From Shimia ponticola (GTDB taxonomy: Bacteria > Pseudomonadota > Alphaproteobacteria > Rhodobacterales > Rhodobacteraceae): a stretch of 64,000 bases of DNA. Below the pieces are notes generated by a model. That model ran no database searches. It was not told the DNA's origin and saw nothing but the letters and a program-made list of their open reading frames with translations. Below, in pieces: positions 39,426-48,248 of the stretch. Every line of letters starts with the position of its first letter. The first letter of the stretch is position 1. The position numbers and the translations under genes were made by a program. The stretch spans positions 496,001 to 560,000 of the forward strand of contig NZ_VCDK01000005.1 of the NCBI RefSeq assembly GCF_007995215.1. The letters are read 5' to 3'.

Positions 39426-40262
39426 TCAGTTGGTCGTCGGTGCCGCTGGAACCTTGAACGTCAGGTTGGCCCACATCGTATGCCAGACCGCAGCACCTTC
39501 TTCGCTGCCGGAGCGTTCTTCAAGGACAACGGAATCCACCTGATACTCAGTACCGGGTGTCACGTTTAGCACGGCAACGCCGTCTTGGTTTGTGCGATAA
39601 AGCTGTGTTTCCGTCATGCCGTCGTCACCGCGGGCAAACACCTCGACCTGGGTGTCGGCACGGGGCATGCCATAAAGCAGAACCTTAACGGGCAAGCCTG
39701 CGTTCAGGTCATCGGTATAGGGGTTAGCCAGCGCGATGATCTCGGTATCGAGGCCCACATTCAGATCGCGCCCTTCTCCGTCAGCGATCGCGATCAGGGA
39801 TTTGGCGTAGCGGCGATAGGTTTCAACAAAGCCGGTTTCCGGGAGGCCACGTTCGACATGGCGTTCGAGTGCACCTGCGAAATCCTTGTGCTCGACAAAA
39901 TTCACGAATTTCTGCCAGTCGCGATAGGTGAGGCGGCTGTCGGTTGTTTCATGGACCACAACGGCCAAACCGTCACCCGGGATCGACCGGGACAGAGCGG
40001 GGCGATCGCCCAGCGTGGAGCCGTGTTCAAAGGTTTGCCCTCCGAGCAACACCTCAAAGCGGGCGGTGTTGCGGTCGATATAAGACAATGCTCCACCCTT
40101 GAAGGTTTCGCCGACCCTGATATTTGCGAGCAATGGGTCGCCGGTCGCGACCTGATACCGCTCGGGCGATATCCAGAACTCATGCGCCTGTGTTGGCGAT
40201 GACAGGGTCGCCAGCGTCATGGTGACAAGAGCACCGAAGGTAACGACAGGGAATTTCAGCAT
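39426..40262 (-). CDS. DUF4198 periplasmic protein
   Basis: The 278-residue protein has a signal peptide (about residues 1-26, ending TQAHEF) and a DUF4198 fold. The mature start HEFWISPERY and the C-terminal Ig-like half with VLLYGMPRADTQVEVFARG are characteristic. The family is associated with nickel/cobalt uptake and resembles CbiK/NikK-type extracytoplasmic components. AAAGGA lies 7 nt before the ATG. It is divergent from a HupE/UreJ-type membrane protein, supporting a shared metal-related role, which is inference. Confidence 0.85.
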   Translation of the reverse strand: MLKFPVVTFGALVTMTLATLSSPTQAHEFWISPERYQVATGDPLLANIRVGETFKGGALSYIDRNTARFEVLLGGQTFEHGSTLGDRPALSRSIPGDGLAVVVHETTDSRLTYRDWQKFVNFVEHKDFAGALERHVERGLPETGFVETYRRYAKSLIAIADGEGRDLNVGLDTEIIALANPYTDDLNAGLPVKVLLYGMPRADTQVEVFARGDDGMTETQLYRTNQDGVAVLNVTPGTEYQVDSVVLEERSGSEEGAAVWHTMWANLTFKVPAAPTTN

Positions 40263-40314
40263 GATTTGGTCCTTTGACTGCTGCCAGAAGTTGGCCAAGC
40301 GCCGCGCGAAGTCA

Positions 40315-41469
40315 ATGGTCGTTCTGCTCACGTCCTTGTGGGTCATGGCCTTGGCTGGCGAGGTTTCGGCACATGAAATGCAGCCCGGAATCGTCGATCT
40401 GCGGATCGAGGAAGACGGCATCGAGATTGACCTGTTGATGAATGTTGAAACCCGTTTCGCGGGGATCGACGCGTCGATCTATACCGACAGTAATGAAGCG
40501 CCGGAGGCCGAAGAATACGACCGCTTGCGGGCTTTGCTGCCACAGGCGCTGACCGAACTGACAGAAGATCGCTGGCGCGAGATTGCCGACGGACTGCAGA
40601 TCAGCGGGATCGGTCCGCTGGAACTTGTGAATGTTGAGGTGCCATTAGAGGCCTTGCCCGAATTGGCGCGCGAAAGCCGACTGACATTCCGCGCGCCAGT
40701 GCTGGATGGTGTTGAGGCGGTTCAGTTTGGATGGGCGCAAAGCTTTGGCCCGTTGGTCGTGCGGCAGGTGCGTCCAGACGGTGTGTTTGCAGTGCTTTTG
40801 CGTGGCGGAGAACTGTCGCCCGAATTGCCGGTTGGCGGGGTGTTTCAAGAACCTGCGGGTGAGGCCTTTGTCCGCTATGTGGTCGAGGGGTTTGAGCACA
40901 TCATTCCCAAAGGGCTCGATCACATCCTGTTTGTGTTGGGGCTTTTCTTTTTCGCGCTGGCATGGTCGCCGCTGCTTTGGCAGGTGACGGCGTTTACAGT
41001 GGCGCACACTGTGACCCTTGCGTTGGCGACTTTGGGGCTGATCACGATCCCTGCCGCTTGGATGTGGCTCGTCGAGGCGCTGATTGCTCTGTCGATCACC
41101 TATGTCGCTGTCGAAAACATTCTGCGGCCAAAACTTGGTTGGTGGCGTCCAGCCATTGTGTTCGGATTTGGCCTTTTGCACGGCTTGGGCTTTGCCAGCG
41201 TTCTGGGTGATCTTGGGCTGGCACAGGGACAGTTCCTCGTGTCGCTGATCGCCTTCAACATCGGCGTCGAGATTGGGCAACTCGCGGTGATCCTTGCGGC
41301 GTTTGTTGTCCTTATTCTCGCGGTTCAGATCGCGCGCCGGGTGACCCATGAGGGTGTCGAGGCGTGGGTCGAGGAACTGCCTGTGATGTATCGCGCCGTA
41401 TCGCTCTTCGGGTCAATCACGATCGCCGTGATTGGTGCGTGGTGGTTCATCGAACGGGCTTTCCTTTAG
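40315..41469 (+). CDS. HupE/UreJ-family membrane protein
   Basis: The 384-residue protein has a signal peptide (MVVLLTSLWVMALAGEVSA, cleavage before HE), a periplasmic beta-rich domain of about 170 residues and six or more membrane helices. The conserved GLDHILFVLG, FTVAHTVTLALA and GLLHGLGFAS segments mark the HupE/UreJ_2 family, some members of which are nickel/cobalt permeases. The ATG at 40315 was chosen for the signal peptide; ATG 40261 would overlap the divergent gene's start codon. It pairs with the DUF4198 gene. Confidence 0.87.
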   Translation: MVVLLTSLWVMALAGEVSAHEMQPGIVDLRIEEDGIEIDLLMNVETRFAGIDASIYTDSNEAPEAEEYDRLRALLPQALTELTEDRWREIADGLQISGIGPLELVNVEVPLEALPELARESRLTFRAPVLDGVEAVQFGWAQSFGPLVVRQVRPDGVFAVLLRGGELSPELPVGGVFQEPAGEAFVRYVVEGFEHIIPKGLDHILFVLGLFFFALAWSPLLWQVTAFTVAHTVTLALATLGLITIPAAWMWLVEALIALSITYVAVENILRPKLGWWRPAIVFGFGLLHGLGFASVLGDLGLAQGQFLVSLIAFNIGVEIGQLAVILAAFVVLILAVQIARRVTHEGVEAWVEELPVMYRAVSLFGSITIAVIGAWWFIERAFL

Positions 41470-41558
41470 ACATCAGGCAAAAGGCGGGTCGAGGTCAGGA
41501 TTGTATCAATCCACCTGCCGATGGTTGCTCTTGGGTCTTGTGAGGTTTTGAAGACAGC

Positions 41559-42473
41559 ATGAGCTCTATTTTACGCGGCAGCCTTTTGATCTCGGCGGCG
41601 ATGCTGATCTTTACGGTCATGTCGGCGTTCATCAAGGCAACCGCGCCAGAGGTGCCAGCCGGGCAATCCATGTTCTTTCGTGCGGCGTTTGCGATCCCTG
41701 TTATTCTGGTTTGGCTTTGGTGGGACGGGGCCTTGCCGTCAGGACTAAAGACGCAAAACTGGGTCAGCCATGCCAAGCGCGGGATTGTAGGATCCTGCGC
41801 CATGGGGCTTGGGTTCTGGGGGTTGGGTCTGATCCCGTTGCCCGAAGCCGCCGCGATCCGATTTGCAACGCCGATCATCCTTGTGGTCCTCGCGGCCGTG
41901 ATGCTTGGCGAACGCATCCGGATGTTTCGGATATCTGCGGTTTTTATGGGTCTGATCGGCGTTCTGATCATCCTGTGGCCACGTCTGGGCGCAGGATTAT
42001 CGGATGGGGCGACGCTGGGGGCCATGGTCACGCTGGCCTCTGCCGCCTTGGCTGCGCTTGCGCAGGTCTTTGTCAAAGGGATGGCGGGGCGAGAGACGAC
42101 GGCGGCAATAGTGTTCTATTTCTCTTTGACAGCGGCAACACTGTCTTTGGTGACCGTGCCCTATTGGGTATGGCCGTCTTTTGAGAATTGGCTCTTCCTG
42201 ATCGGCGCGGGGATCATCGGTGGATTTGGCCAGATTTGCCTGACTTCAAGCTATAAATACGCCGAAGCCGGAGCGCTGGCCCCGTTCACCTATACGTCGA
42301 TGCTGTGGTCGGTTTTGATCGGGTGGCTGTGGTTTGCAGAATTGCCGACAGTCTGGATGTTGGCGGGTGGCTCACTGGTGATCGCGGCAGGGGCCTTGAT
42401 CGTTTGGCGCGAGCGGGCTCTGGGTCAGGACCGAACTGCCCGGCGCAAGGTTCGGGCAAAGGGCATCCAATAA
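41559..42473 (+). CDS. DMT-superfamily (EamA) transporter
   Basis: This 304-residue protein has ten predicted helices in two EamA repeats, a topology typical of drug/metabolite exporters. Recognisable pieces are LGFWGLGLIPLPEAAAI and, near the end, APFTYTSMLWSVLIGWLWF. The substrate cannot be inferred. It is followed by a bidirectional terminator shared with ilvE. Confidence 0.9.
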   Translation: MSSILRGSLLISAAMLIFTVMSAFIKATAPEVPAGQSMFFRAAFAIPVILVWLWWDGALPSGLKTQNWVSHAKRGIVGSCAMGLGFWGLGLIPLPEAAAIRFATPIILVVLAAVMLGERIRMFRISAVFMGLIGVLIILWPRLGAGLSDGATLGAMVTLASAALAALAQVFVKGMAGRETTAAIVFYFSLTAATLSLVTVPYWVWPSFENWLFLIGAGIIGGFGQICLTSSYKYAEAGALAPFTYTSMLWSVLIGWLWFAELPTVWMLAGGSLVIAAGALIVWRERALGQDRTARRKVRAKGIQ

Positions 42474-42498
42474 AAAGGGCCGCCGAAGCGACCCTTTG
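42473..42498. terminator. Bidirectional terminator between the DMT gene and ilvE
   Basis: AAAGGG and CCCTTT close a hairpin with an inner CGC/GCG pair around GAA. A-rich and T-rich flanks on either side suit termination in both directions. Confidence 0.75.
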
Positions 42499-42503
42499 AA
42501 CTG

Positions 42504-43373
42504 TTATTCGCGTACCAGCTTTTCGTAGCCTTCGGCGATGTCCTTGGTCAGCGCGCCGACTTCGAAGTTATAGTCGCCGATCTGGCCCACCGGGGTCACT
42601 TCTGCGGCGGTGCCGGTGAGCCAGCATTGCTCAAACCCTTCCAGCTCTTCTGGCATGATGTGGCGTTCGTGGACCTTGATCTGGCGGTCTTTCAACATGC
42701 CGATCACGGTTTGGCGGGTGATGCCATTGAGGAAGCAGTCCGGGTCGGGTGTGTGGACCTCACCGTCTTTGACGAAGAAGATGTTGGCCCCTGTCGCCTC
42801 GGCCACGTAGCCGCGATAGTCGAACATCATGGCGTCTGAGCAGCCTTTGGCCTCGGCGGCGTGTTTCGACATGGTGCAGATCATGTAGAGACCCGATGCC
42901 TTGGCTTTGCACGGGATCGTTGCCGGGTCCGGGCGGCGCCATTTTGCGATGTCGAGCTTGGCGCCCTTCATCTTGGCGTCGCCATAGTAGGCGCCCCATT
43001 CCCAAGCGGCCACAGCCATGCGGACCGGGTTGCGCGCGGACGCGACACCCATGTCTTCGCCCGAGCCGCGCCATGCCAACACGCGCACATAGGCGTCGGA
43101 CAGGCCAGAGGCTTTCATCACCTCATCCTTAGCGGCTTCGATTTCGTCGACGGTGTAAGGAATCTGGCAATCGAGCATGTTGCCTGAATCAAGCAGGCGC
43201 TGCGAATGTTCACGGCTTTTGAAAATCTTGCCGCCATAGGCGCGCTCGCCCTCGAAGACCGCAGACGCGTAGTGCAACCCGTGGGTCAGAATGTGGACGT
43301 TGGCATCCCGCCACGGCACCATTTTGCCGTCCAGCCAGATCAATCCATCGCGATCGTCATATGCACCAGCCAT
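42504..43373 (-). CDS. ilvE: Branched-chain amino acid aminotransferase
   Basis: The 289-residue class IV PLP enzyme performs the last step of leucine, isoleucine and valine synthesis. The PLP lysine is in PCKAKASGLY near residue 155; EATGANIFFV and GITRQTVIGML bind the cofactor phosphate. HGLHYASAVFEGERAY is the typical N-terminal block. Length is normal. It is divergent from the MarR-type gene across about 155 bp. Confidence 0.93.
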   Translation of the reverse strand: MAGAYDDRDGLIWLDGKMVPWRDANVHILTHGLHYASAVFEGERAYGGKIFKSREHSQRLLDSGNMLDCQIPYTVDEIEAAKDEVMKASGLSDAYVRVLAWRGSGEDMGVASARNPVRMAVAAWEWGAYYGDAKMKGAKLDIAKWRRPDPATIPCKAKASGLYMICTMSKHAAEAKGCSDAMMFDYRGYVAEATGANIFFVKDGEVHTPDPDCFLNGITRQTVIGMLKDRQIKVHERHIMPEELEGFEQCWLTGTAAEVTPVGQIGDYNFEVGALTKDIAEGYEKLVRE

Positions 43374-43527
43374 CGTCCTATCCTCCTAATCGGCTTTTGC
43401 CATTTTTCGATTATTTCGCTGATACGTCCGCATCGGACACAATGTTGCGCAAAAATCGAGAATTGCTACCGATTGATTCTGGTAATGTCAACAAGGCTGA
43501 CGTATTCTGAGTAAGAATTAAGCGAGG

Positions 43528-44043
43528 ATGAAACCCGTGGACGATCGTGCGGGGGGCGAAAGCCTGCTGTTCCTGACGGATGACCAGTTGCGCAAGGGCA
43601 TCGAGGCGATGTTCTTTGCCTATCGCGGTTTCACCGCTGATCCTGATCGCATTCTGGCGGAAAAGGGATATGGCCGCGCCCATCACCGCGCTTTGCATTT
43701 CATCAATCGCTCACCCGGGACGACAGTCAACAACCTGCTGAACACGCTGGGTGTTACCAAGCAGTCGCTAAACCGTGTGTTGCGATCCTTGATCGAGGAT
43801 GGCCTTGTGGTCAGCGCAATAGGGACGCGCGACAAACGTGAGCGGCATTTGACATTGACTGAAGAAGGCCGTGCGCTTGAACAGGCGCTTAGCAATGCGC
43901 AACGCGCACGGATGCGGGCGGCTTACAAGGCGGCGGGTCCAGAGGCTGTGCTGGGCTTTCGCGCGGTACTTGAGGCGATGATGGATGCGGATATGCGGCG
44001 GCAGTACCGAAAGTTGACCGAGACGCTGGGGCCGGGAGTGTGA
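43528..44043 (+). CDS. petP: MarR-family regulator (PetP-like)
   Basis: This 171-residue winged-helix protein has the MarR core (HHRALHFINRSPG, NNLLNTLGVTKQSLNRVLRSL, wing with DKRERHLTLTEEG). It lies 14 bp before a PetR-like response regulator gene, the order of petP-petR in Rhodobacter capsulatus, where that pair precedes petABC. Here petABC does not follow. The symbol rests on order and resemblance. Confidence 0.8.
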   Translation: MKPVDDRAGGESLLFLTDDQLRKGIEAMFFAYRGFTADPDRILAEKGYGRAHHRALHFINRSPGTTVNNLLNTLGVTKQSLNRVLRSLIEDGLVVSAIGTRDKRERHLTLTEEGRALEQALSNAQRARMRAAYKAAGPEAVLGFRAVLEAMMDADMRRQYRKLTETLGPGV

Positions 44044-44057
44044 GGGCATGAACTGTT

Positions 44058-44756
44058 ATGGAGCTTGATCCGCACCTGCTGATCGTGGACGACGATGAGC
44101 GCATTCGCAAACTGCTTCAGAAATATCTGATGCGGAACGGCTTTCTGGTCAGCGCAGCGCGCGACGCGGCACATGCGCGACGGGTGCTGAGCGGTCTCGA
44201 TTTCGATCTGATTGTTCTGGACGTGATGATGCCCGGTGAAGACGGCGTGTCCCTGACGAAATCGCTACGCGAAACGCGGGAAACCCCGATCCTTTTGTTG
44301 ACGGCCAAGGCCGAAACCGAAGAACGGATCGCGGGATTGCAGGCCGGTGCAGACGATTATCTGGCCAAGCCGTTCGAGCCGCAGGAATTGCTGCTGAGGA
44401 TCAACGCGATCTTGCGGCGCATCCCGCAGGAGGAAGCGGCCTCTCCGGTGCCCAAGGTCCTGCATCTTGGGACGCTGCGCTATGACGTTGACAAGGCCGA
44501 GATGTGGCAGGGCGATGTGCGCATCCGCCTTACGGCGACCGAGGTTCAGCTGATGCGCATTTTTTCGGCCACGCCGGGCGAAGCGCTAAGCCGATCCAAG
44601 CTGGTCGAGGAATTGGGGCGTGATGAAGGGCAGGCGCAAGAACGCGCGGTCGATGTCCAGATCACGCGCTTGCGGCGCAAGATCGAGGCTGATCCGAAAC
44701 AGCCCCGGTATCTTCAAACGGTTCGGGGTGCAGGGTATTTGTTGCAGCCGGATTAA
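44058..44756 (+). CDS. petR: OmpR-type response regulator (PetR-like)
   Basis: The 232-residue protein has a receiver domain (acidic patch in VDDDER, phospho-acceptor in IVLDVMMPGEDG, LTAKAE, and Lys in AKPFEP) and a C-terminal winged helix (EVQLMRIF, RAVDVQITRLRRKIE, VRGAGYLL). In R. capsulatus PetR is needed for growth. No sensor kinase gene is adjacent; the partner MarR gene is immediately upstream. The start is ATG with no strong ribosome site. Confidence 0.88.
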   Translation: MELDPHLLIVDDDERIRKLLQKYLMRNGFLVSAARDAAHARRVLSGLDFDLIVLDVMMPGEDGVSLTKSLRETRETPILLLTAKAETEERIAGLQAGADDYLAKPFEPQELLLRINAILRRIPQEEAASPVPKVLHLGTLRYDVDKAEMWQGDVRIRLTATEVQLMRIFSATPGEALSRSKLVEELGRDEGQAQERAVDVQITRLRRKIEADPKQPRYLQTVRGAGYLLQPD

Positions 44757-44814
44757 GGGCTTCGCCCCGCCGTCTGACGACGGCTCCCCAGAGTATTTTG
44801 GAAACATAGAAGGA

Positions 44815-45303
44815 TCAGTCGAGGCTGATCTCTGAGGTGCACGGGCCGCCTGTGTGACAGGCGACGATGGCCGCGCGCTGGGCGTCGGTTGCGTCGCCAA
44901 AGAACGCGCCGCCGCATGGGCTGAGCGACAGGATATATCCGCTGTCGGTGCGTTCGACAAAGGCAAGACCTGTCATGCCGCTGGTGGCATGGCTGCACCA
45001 TGGGCCAAAGCATTGGGCGTTGAGTGTGACTGGACCCGACCACCTGTTTTCGAAATCGACACCGTTGAAATAGCTGCCTGAGAAGATCGCCTTCACGAAG
45101 GTGTCGGGCGGATTGTTGTTATCGACCGAACGCTTGGGCAAATCAGAGGGGTCAAATGTGAACTGCCCGTCGAGGATCACATAGGCGCGGTCGTCTTCGG
45201 CGGCCTGTGTATAGCTGAACTCGACCGAAGGGGCGATGCAGCTGAGCGCCTGCGCGTGGGTCGCAGTGAGCGCAAGAGCCAGTGCTGTGACTATCCGGGT
45301 CAT
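44815..45303 (-). CDS. Small secreted protein of unknown function
   Basis: The 162-residue product starts with a signal peptide (MTRIVTALALALTATHAQA, cleavage before LSC). The mature part carries six cysteines (SCIAPS, QCFGPWCS, SPCGG, ACHTG, GPCTS), suggesting disulfides. Its ATG overlaps the rppH stop as ATGA, so the two are coupled. No family was recognised; an inhibitor-like or periplasmic binding role is only a guess and is not assigned. Confidence 0.75.
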   Translation of the reverse strand: MTRIVTALALALTATHAQALSCIAPSVEFSYTQAAEDDRAYVILDGQFTFDPSDLPKRSVDNNNPPDTFVKAIFSGSYFNGVDFENRWSGPVTLNAQCFGPWCSHATSGMTGLAFVERTDSGYILSLSPCGGAFFGDATDAQRAAIVACHTGGPCTSEISLD

Positions 45304-45794
45304 AGGAATGGCGCGAATTCGCGCACGACAGCCTGATACACTTCGCGCTTGAACGGCACGATATTGGCGACCAGATCCTGTGAAGGCAGCCACTGCCACT
45401 GTGAGAACTCGGGGTCCTTGGTGGCGATGTTGATATCGCTATCGATCCCTTCGAAGCGCATCAGGAACCAGCGCTGTTCCTGACCGCGCCATTTGCCGCC
45501 CCAAAGCTTGGGGATCAGGTCGTCTGGCAAGTCATAGCGGACCCATGTCTGGCTTTCTGCCACAAGACTGACTTTGGCGGGTGAGACACCGGTTTCTTCT
45601 TCCAGCTCGCGCAGGGCTGCGTCCTTGGGGCTTTCGCCTTTGTCGATGCCACCTTGGGGCATTTGCCATGCGGCGGTCTGGTTGTCGCGCCGCTGACCGA
45701 CGAACACGTGTTTGTCGGGATTGATCAGCATTACGCCGACATTCTGGCGGTAGGGCAGTTTGGCGATCTGGTCGGGTGTCAGAAGCTTGGTCAT
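45300..45794 (-). CDS. rppH: RNA pyrophosphohydrolase
   Basis: This 164-residue Nudix hydrolase removes pyrophosphate from 5' ends of mRNA and so triggers decay. The Nudix box starts at GGIDKGESPKDAALRELEEE, directly after WQMPQ, and the N-terminus YRQNVGVMLINP is the RppH type. The ATG at 45794 (MTKLLTP) was preferred to an upstream 45827. It belongs to the region that in Rhodobacterales includes ctpA, envC and gpmI, but is separated from them here by a plus-strand epimerase gene. Confidence 0.93.
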   Translation of the reverse strand: MTKLLTPDQIAKLPYRQNVGVMLINPDKHVFVGQRRDNQTAAWQMPQGGIDKGESPKDAALRELEEETGVSPAKVSLVAESQTWVRYDLPDDLIPKLWGGKWRGQEQRWFLMRFEGIDSDINIATKDPEFSQWQWLPSQDLVANIVPFKREVYQAVVREFAPFL

Positions 45795-45871
45795 GGGGTG
45801 TTGATAGGGCGAATGGGCGGTGTGCAAAAGGTTGTTCTTTGCGGGTCGGTCGCGTCGCGTAGGCTGGGTCC

Positions 45872-46852
45872 ATGATTCTGGTGACTGGCAGTTCGGGGCA
45901 CTTGGGCGAGGCGTTGATGCGTCTGCTTGGCCGGCGTGGTGTGCGCGCGGTCGGAATGGATATCAAACCCGGTCCGTTCACCCATGTTGTTGGATCAATC
46001 GCCCACCCGGATTTGGTGGCGGATGTCATGGCGCAAGGCGTTACCGAGGTTCTTCACACCGCGACCTTGCACAAGCCGCATGTCGCAACCCATTCGCGCG
46101 CGGCGTTTGTCGAGACGAATGTGCAGGGAACACTGACGTTGTTGGAGGCCGCACGGGACGTGGGTGTTCGGCGGTTTGTGATGACGTCGACGACAAGCGC
46201 CTTTGGTGCCGCCTTGGTGGGGCGCAAAGGGCAGGCGGTTTGGATTGATGAAACTGTGCAATCGGTCCCCAAGAACATCTATGGCGTCACCAAGACGGCG
46301 GCCGAGGACTTGTGCGAGCTTTTCCACCGGCGCGATGGGATGGAGATTGTCATCCTGCGCACATCTCGGTTCTTCCCGGAAGAGGATGACAGTGCTGCGG
46401 CCCGTGCCGAATGGGATGACTGGAACCTCAAGGTGAATGAGTTCCTGCATCGTCGTGTGGACCTCCTTGATGCGGCGACAGCGCACTTGGCGGCGCTGAA
46501 TGCCGATGTCGGCTTTGGCCGATATGTCATTTCCGCGCCGACGCCGTTTAAACCAACTGATCTCGACGCTTTGGCAACGGATGCAGCGGCGCTCTTGCGC
46601 GTGCGGTTTCCGGATGCCGAAGCGCTGTTTGCCGCGCGGGACTGGCGGCTGCCGCCGATGTTGGGTCGTGTGTATGACAGCCGCCTTGCCCAGAAGGAGC
46701 TGGGTTGGCGACCACGGATCACCTTTGCGCATCTGCTATTGCAGATGCGGGAGGGCGTGGCGCTGGGGTCGAAACTCGCTCGGGAAGTGGGGACCAAAGG
46801 CTACCATGACCGGATATTTGAACGCGGGCCGTATCCGGTGGAGCATGGGTAG
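45872..46852 (+). CDS. NAD-dependent epimerase/dehydratase family protein
   Basis: The 326-residue extended short-chain dehydrogenase has the NAD motif TGSSGHLGEAL at the N-terminus, TSTTSAFG as the Ser region, and the catalytic pair in IYGVTKTAAED. The substrate is likely a nucleotide sugar but is not identifiable. It is divergent from rppH by 78 bp and convergent with ctpA, sharing the terminator at 46858-46886. Confidence 0.9.
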   Translation: MILVTGSSGHLGEALMRLLGRRGVRAVGMDIKPGPFTHVVGSIAHPDLVADVMAQGVTEVLHTATLHKPHVATHSRAAFVETNVQGTLTLLEAARDVGVRRFVMTSTTSAFGAALVGRKGQAVWIDETVQSVPKNIYGVTKTAAEDLCELFHRRDGMEIVILRTSRFFPEEDDSAAARAEWDDWNLKVNEFLHRRVDLLDAATAHLAALNADVGFGRYVISAPTPFKPTDLDALATDAAALLRVRFPDAEALFAARDWRLPPMLGRVYDSRLAQKELGWRPRITFAHLLLQMREGVALGSKLAREVGTKGYHDRIFERGPYPVEHG

Positions 46853-46857
46853 ACGTG

Positions 46858-46886
46858 AAAAGGGCGGCCCGATGAGCCGCCCTTTG
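46858..46886. terminator. Bidirectional terminator between the epimerase gene and ctpA
   Basis: AAAGGGCGGC and GCCGCCCTTT form a ten-base-pair stem with a 7-nt loop, with A and T tracts on both sides. It serves the convergent genes on either side. Confidence 0.88.
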
Positions 46887-46905
46887 TTGTGTTGAGTTGT
46901 GGCCG

Positions 46906-48246
46906 TTACTGGACCTGACCTGCCGGGCCCAGTGCCTGCAAACCTTTGAGGATGTCGATGGCATAGGCCAGTTGGTAATCCTCTTCACGGAGGTCTGCGG
47001 CGGCCTCGGCGGCGGCGCGTTCCTCTTCGATCAGGCGGCGTTGGTCTTCGCTCAGGCTGTCATTGTCGAGCGAGCCGCGCAGGCTGGCCTCGGAACGGTC
47101 GCGGCGCTCTTCCTCTTCGCCTGTATCTTCGACGGGGCGGCGGGGTTGTTCGACGACGATGTCGGGCGAGATGCCAAGCGCCTGAATGGAGCGACCCGAT
47201 GGCGTGTAGTAGCGCGACGTCGTCAGACGCATGGCACCGCCACCGCGCAACGGCATGATCGACTGCACCGAGCCTTTGCCAAAGCTCTTGGTGCCGATGA
47301 CCACCGCGCGGCGGTGATCCTGAAGGGCGCCTGCAACGATTTCCGAAGCCGAGGCGGAGCCACCGTTGATCAAGACAACGATGGGTTTGCCTTCGGCCAG
47401 ATCGTCAGGCGCGGCGTTCCAGCGTTCGGCGTCCTGCGGGGTGCGACCGCGCGTCGAGACGATTTCACCTTTGGTCAGAAACGCGTCAGAGACGGCGACC
47501 GCCTGACTGAGCAAACCGCCGGGGTTGTTGCGCAGATCGATGACAAAGCCAGAGACGTTGTCGATACCGCCTTGCTCTTCGACCGCTTCAACGATGCCGT
47601 CGCGGAGGTTTTCATAGGTCTGGTCGTTAAAGGTCGACACGCGCAAAACGACGGCTTCACCTTGGGTGCGGGTGCGCACCGCGGTCAGCTTGATTGTGTC
47701 GCGGATGATGGACACGTCGAAGGGTTCATCTTCGCCCTCGCGGACGATGGTCACGATGATTTCCGACCCAACCGGGCCGCGCATCATTTCGACCGCTTCG
47801 TCCAGCGTTAGGCCCAAAAGACCCTCACCGTCGACATGGGTGATGAAATCGCCCGCTTCGACGCCTGCCTCATCTGCAGGTGTGCCGTCCATCGGGGCGA
47901 CGATTTTCACAAAGCCTTCTTCCTGTGTGACTTCGATACCCAGACCGCCAAACTCACCACGTGTCTGAACACGCATGTCTGAGGCATCCTGTGGCGACAG
48001 GTAAGAGGAATGCGGATCAAGCGATGTGAGCATGCCGTTGATGGCTGCTTCGATCAGATCGCCTTCTTCGACTTCTTCGACATATTGCGCGCGGATGCGT
48101 TCAAAGATGTCGCCGAATAGGTCGAGTTGTTCATACACACTTGCCTGATCGTCACGGGTCTGGGCCAGCAATGGACCAGCGACCTGCGTGGTGGCCACCG
48201 CGCCTGTCAGAATGCCGATCCCTGCCGCCAAGATGAATTTCCGCAT
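46906..48246 (-). CDS. ctpA: S41-family carboxyl-terminal processing protease
   Basis: The 446-residue periplasmic protease has an N-terminal signal/anchor (about residues 1-28), a PDZ domain (about 85-170) and the S41 catalytic core with NGGSASASEIVAGALQDH (Ser nucleophile) and GTKSFGKGSVQ (Lys). It trims C-termini of periplasmic proteins, often murein hydrolases or their partners. It follows envC by 2 bp, fitting a joint cell-wall role. Length is typical. Confidence 0.95.
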   Translation of the reverse strand: MRKFILAAGIGILTGAVATTQVAGPLLAQTRDDQASVYEQLDLFGDIFERIRAQYVEEVEEGDLIEAAINGMLTSLDPHSSYLSPQDASDMRVQTRGEFGGLGIEVTQEEGFVKIVAPMDGTPADEAGVEAGDFITHVDGEGLLGLTLDEAVEMMRGPVGSEIIVTIVREGEDEPFDVSIIRDTIKLTAVRTRTQGEAVVLRVSTFNDQTYENLRDGIVEAVEEQGGIDNVSGFVIDLRNNPGGLLSQAVAVSDAFLTKGEIVSTRGRTPQDAERWNAAPDDLAEGKPIVVLINGGSASASEIVAGALQDHRRAVVIGTKSFGKGSVQSIMPLRGGGAMRLTTSRYYTPSGRSIQALGISPDIVVEQPRRPVEDTGEEEERRDRSEASLRGSLDNDSLSEDQRRLIEEERAAAEAAADLREEDYQLAYAIDILKGLQALGPAGQVQ

Positions 48247-48248
48247 AG

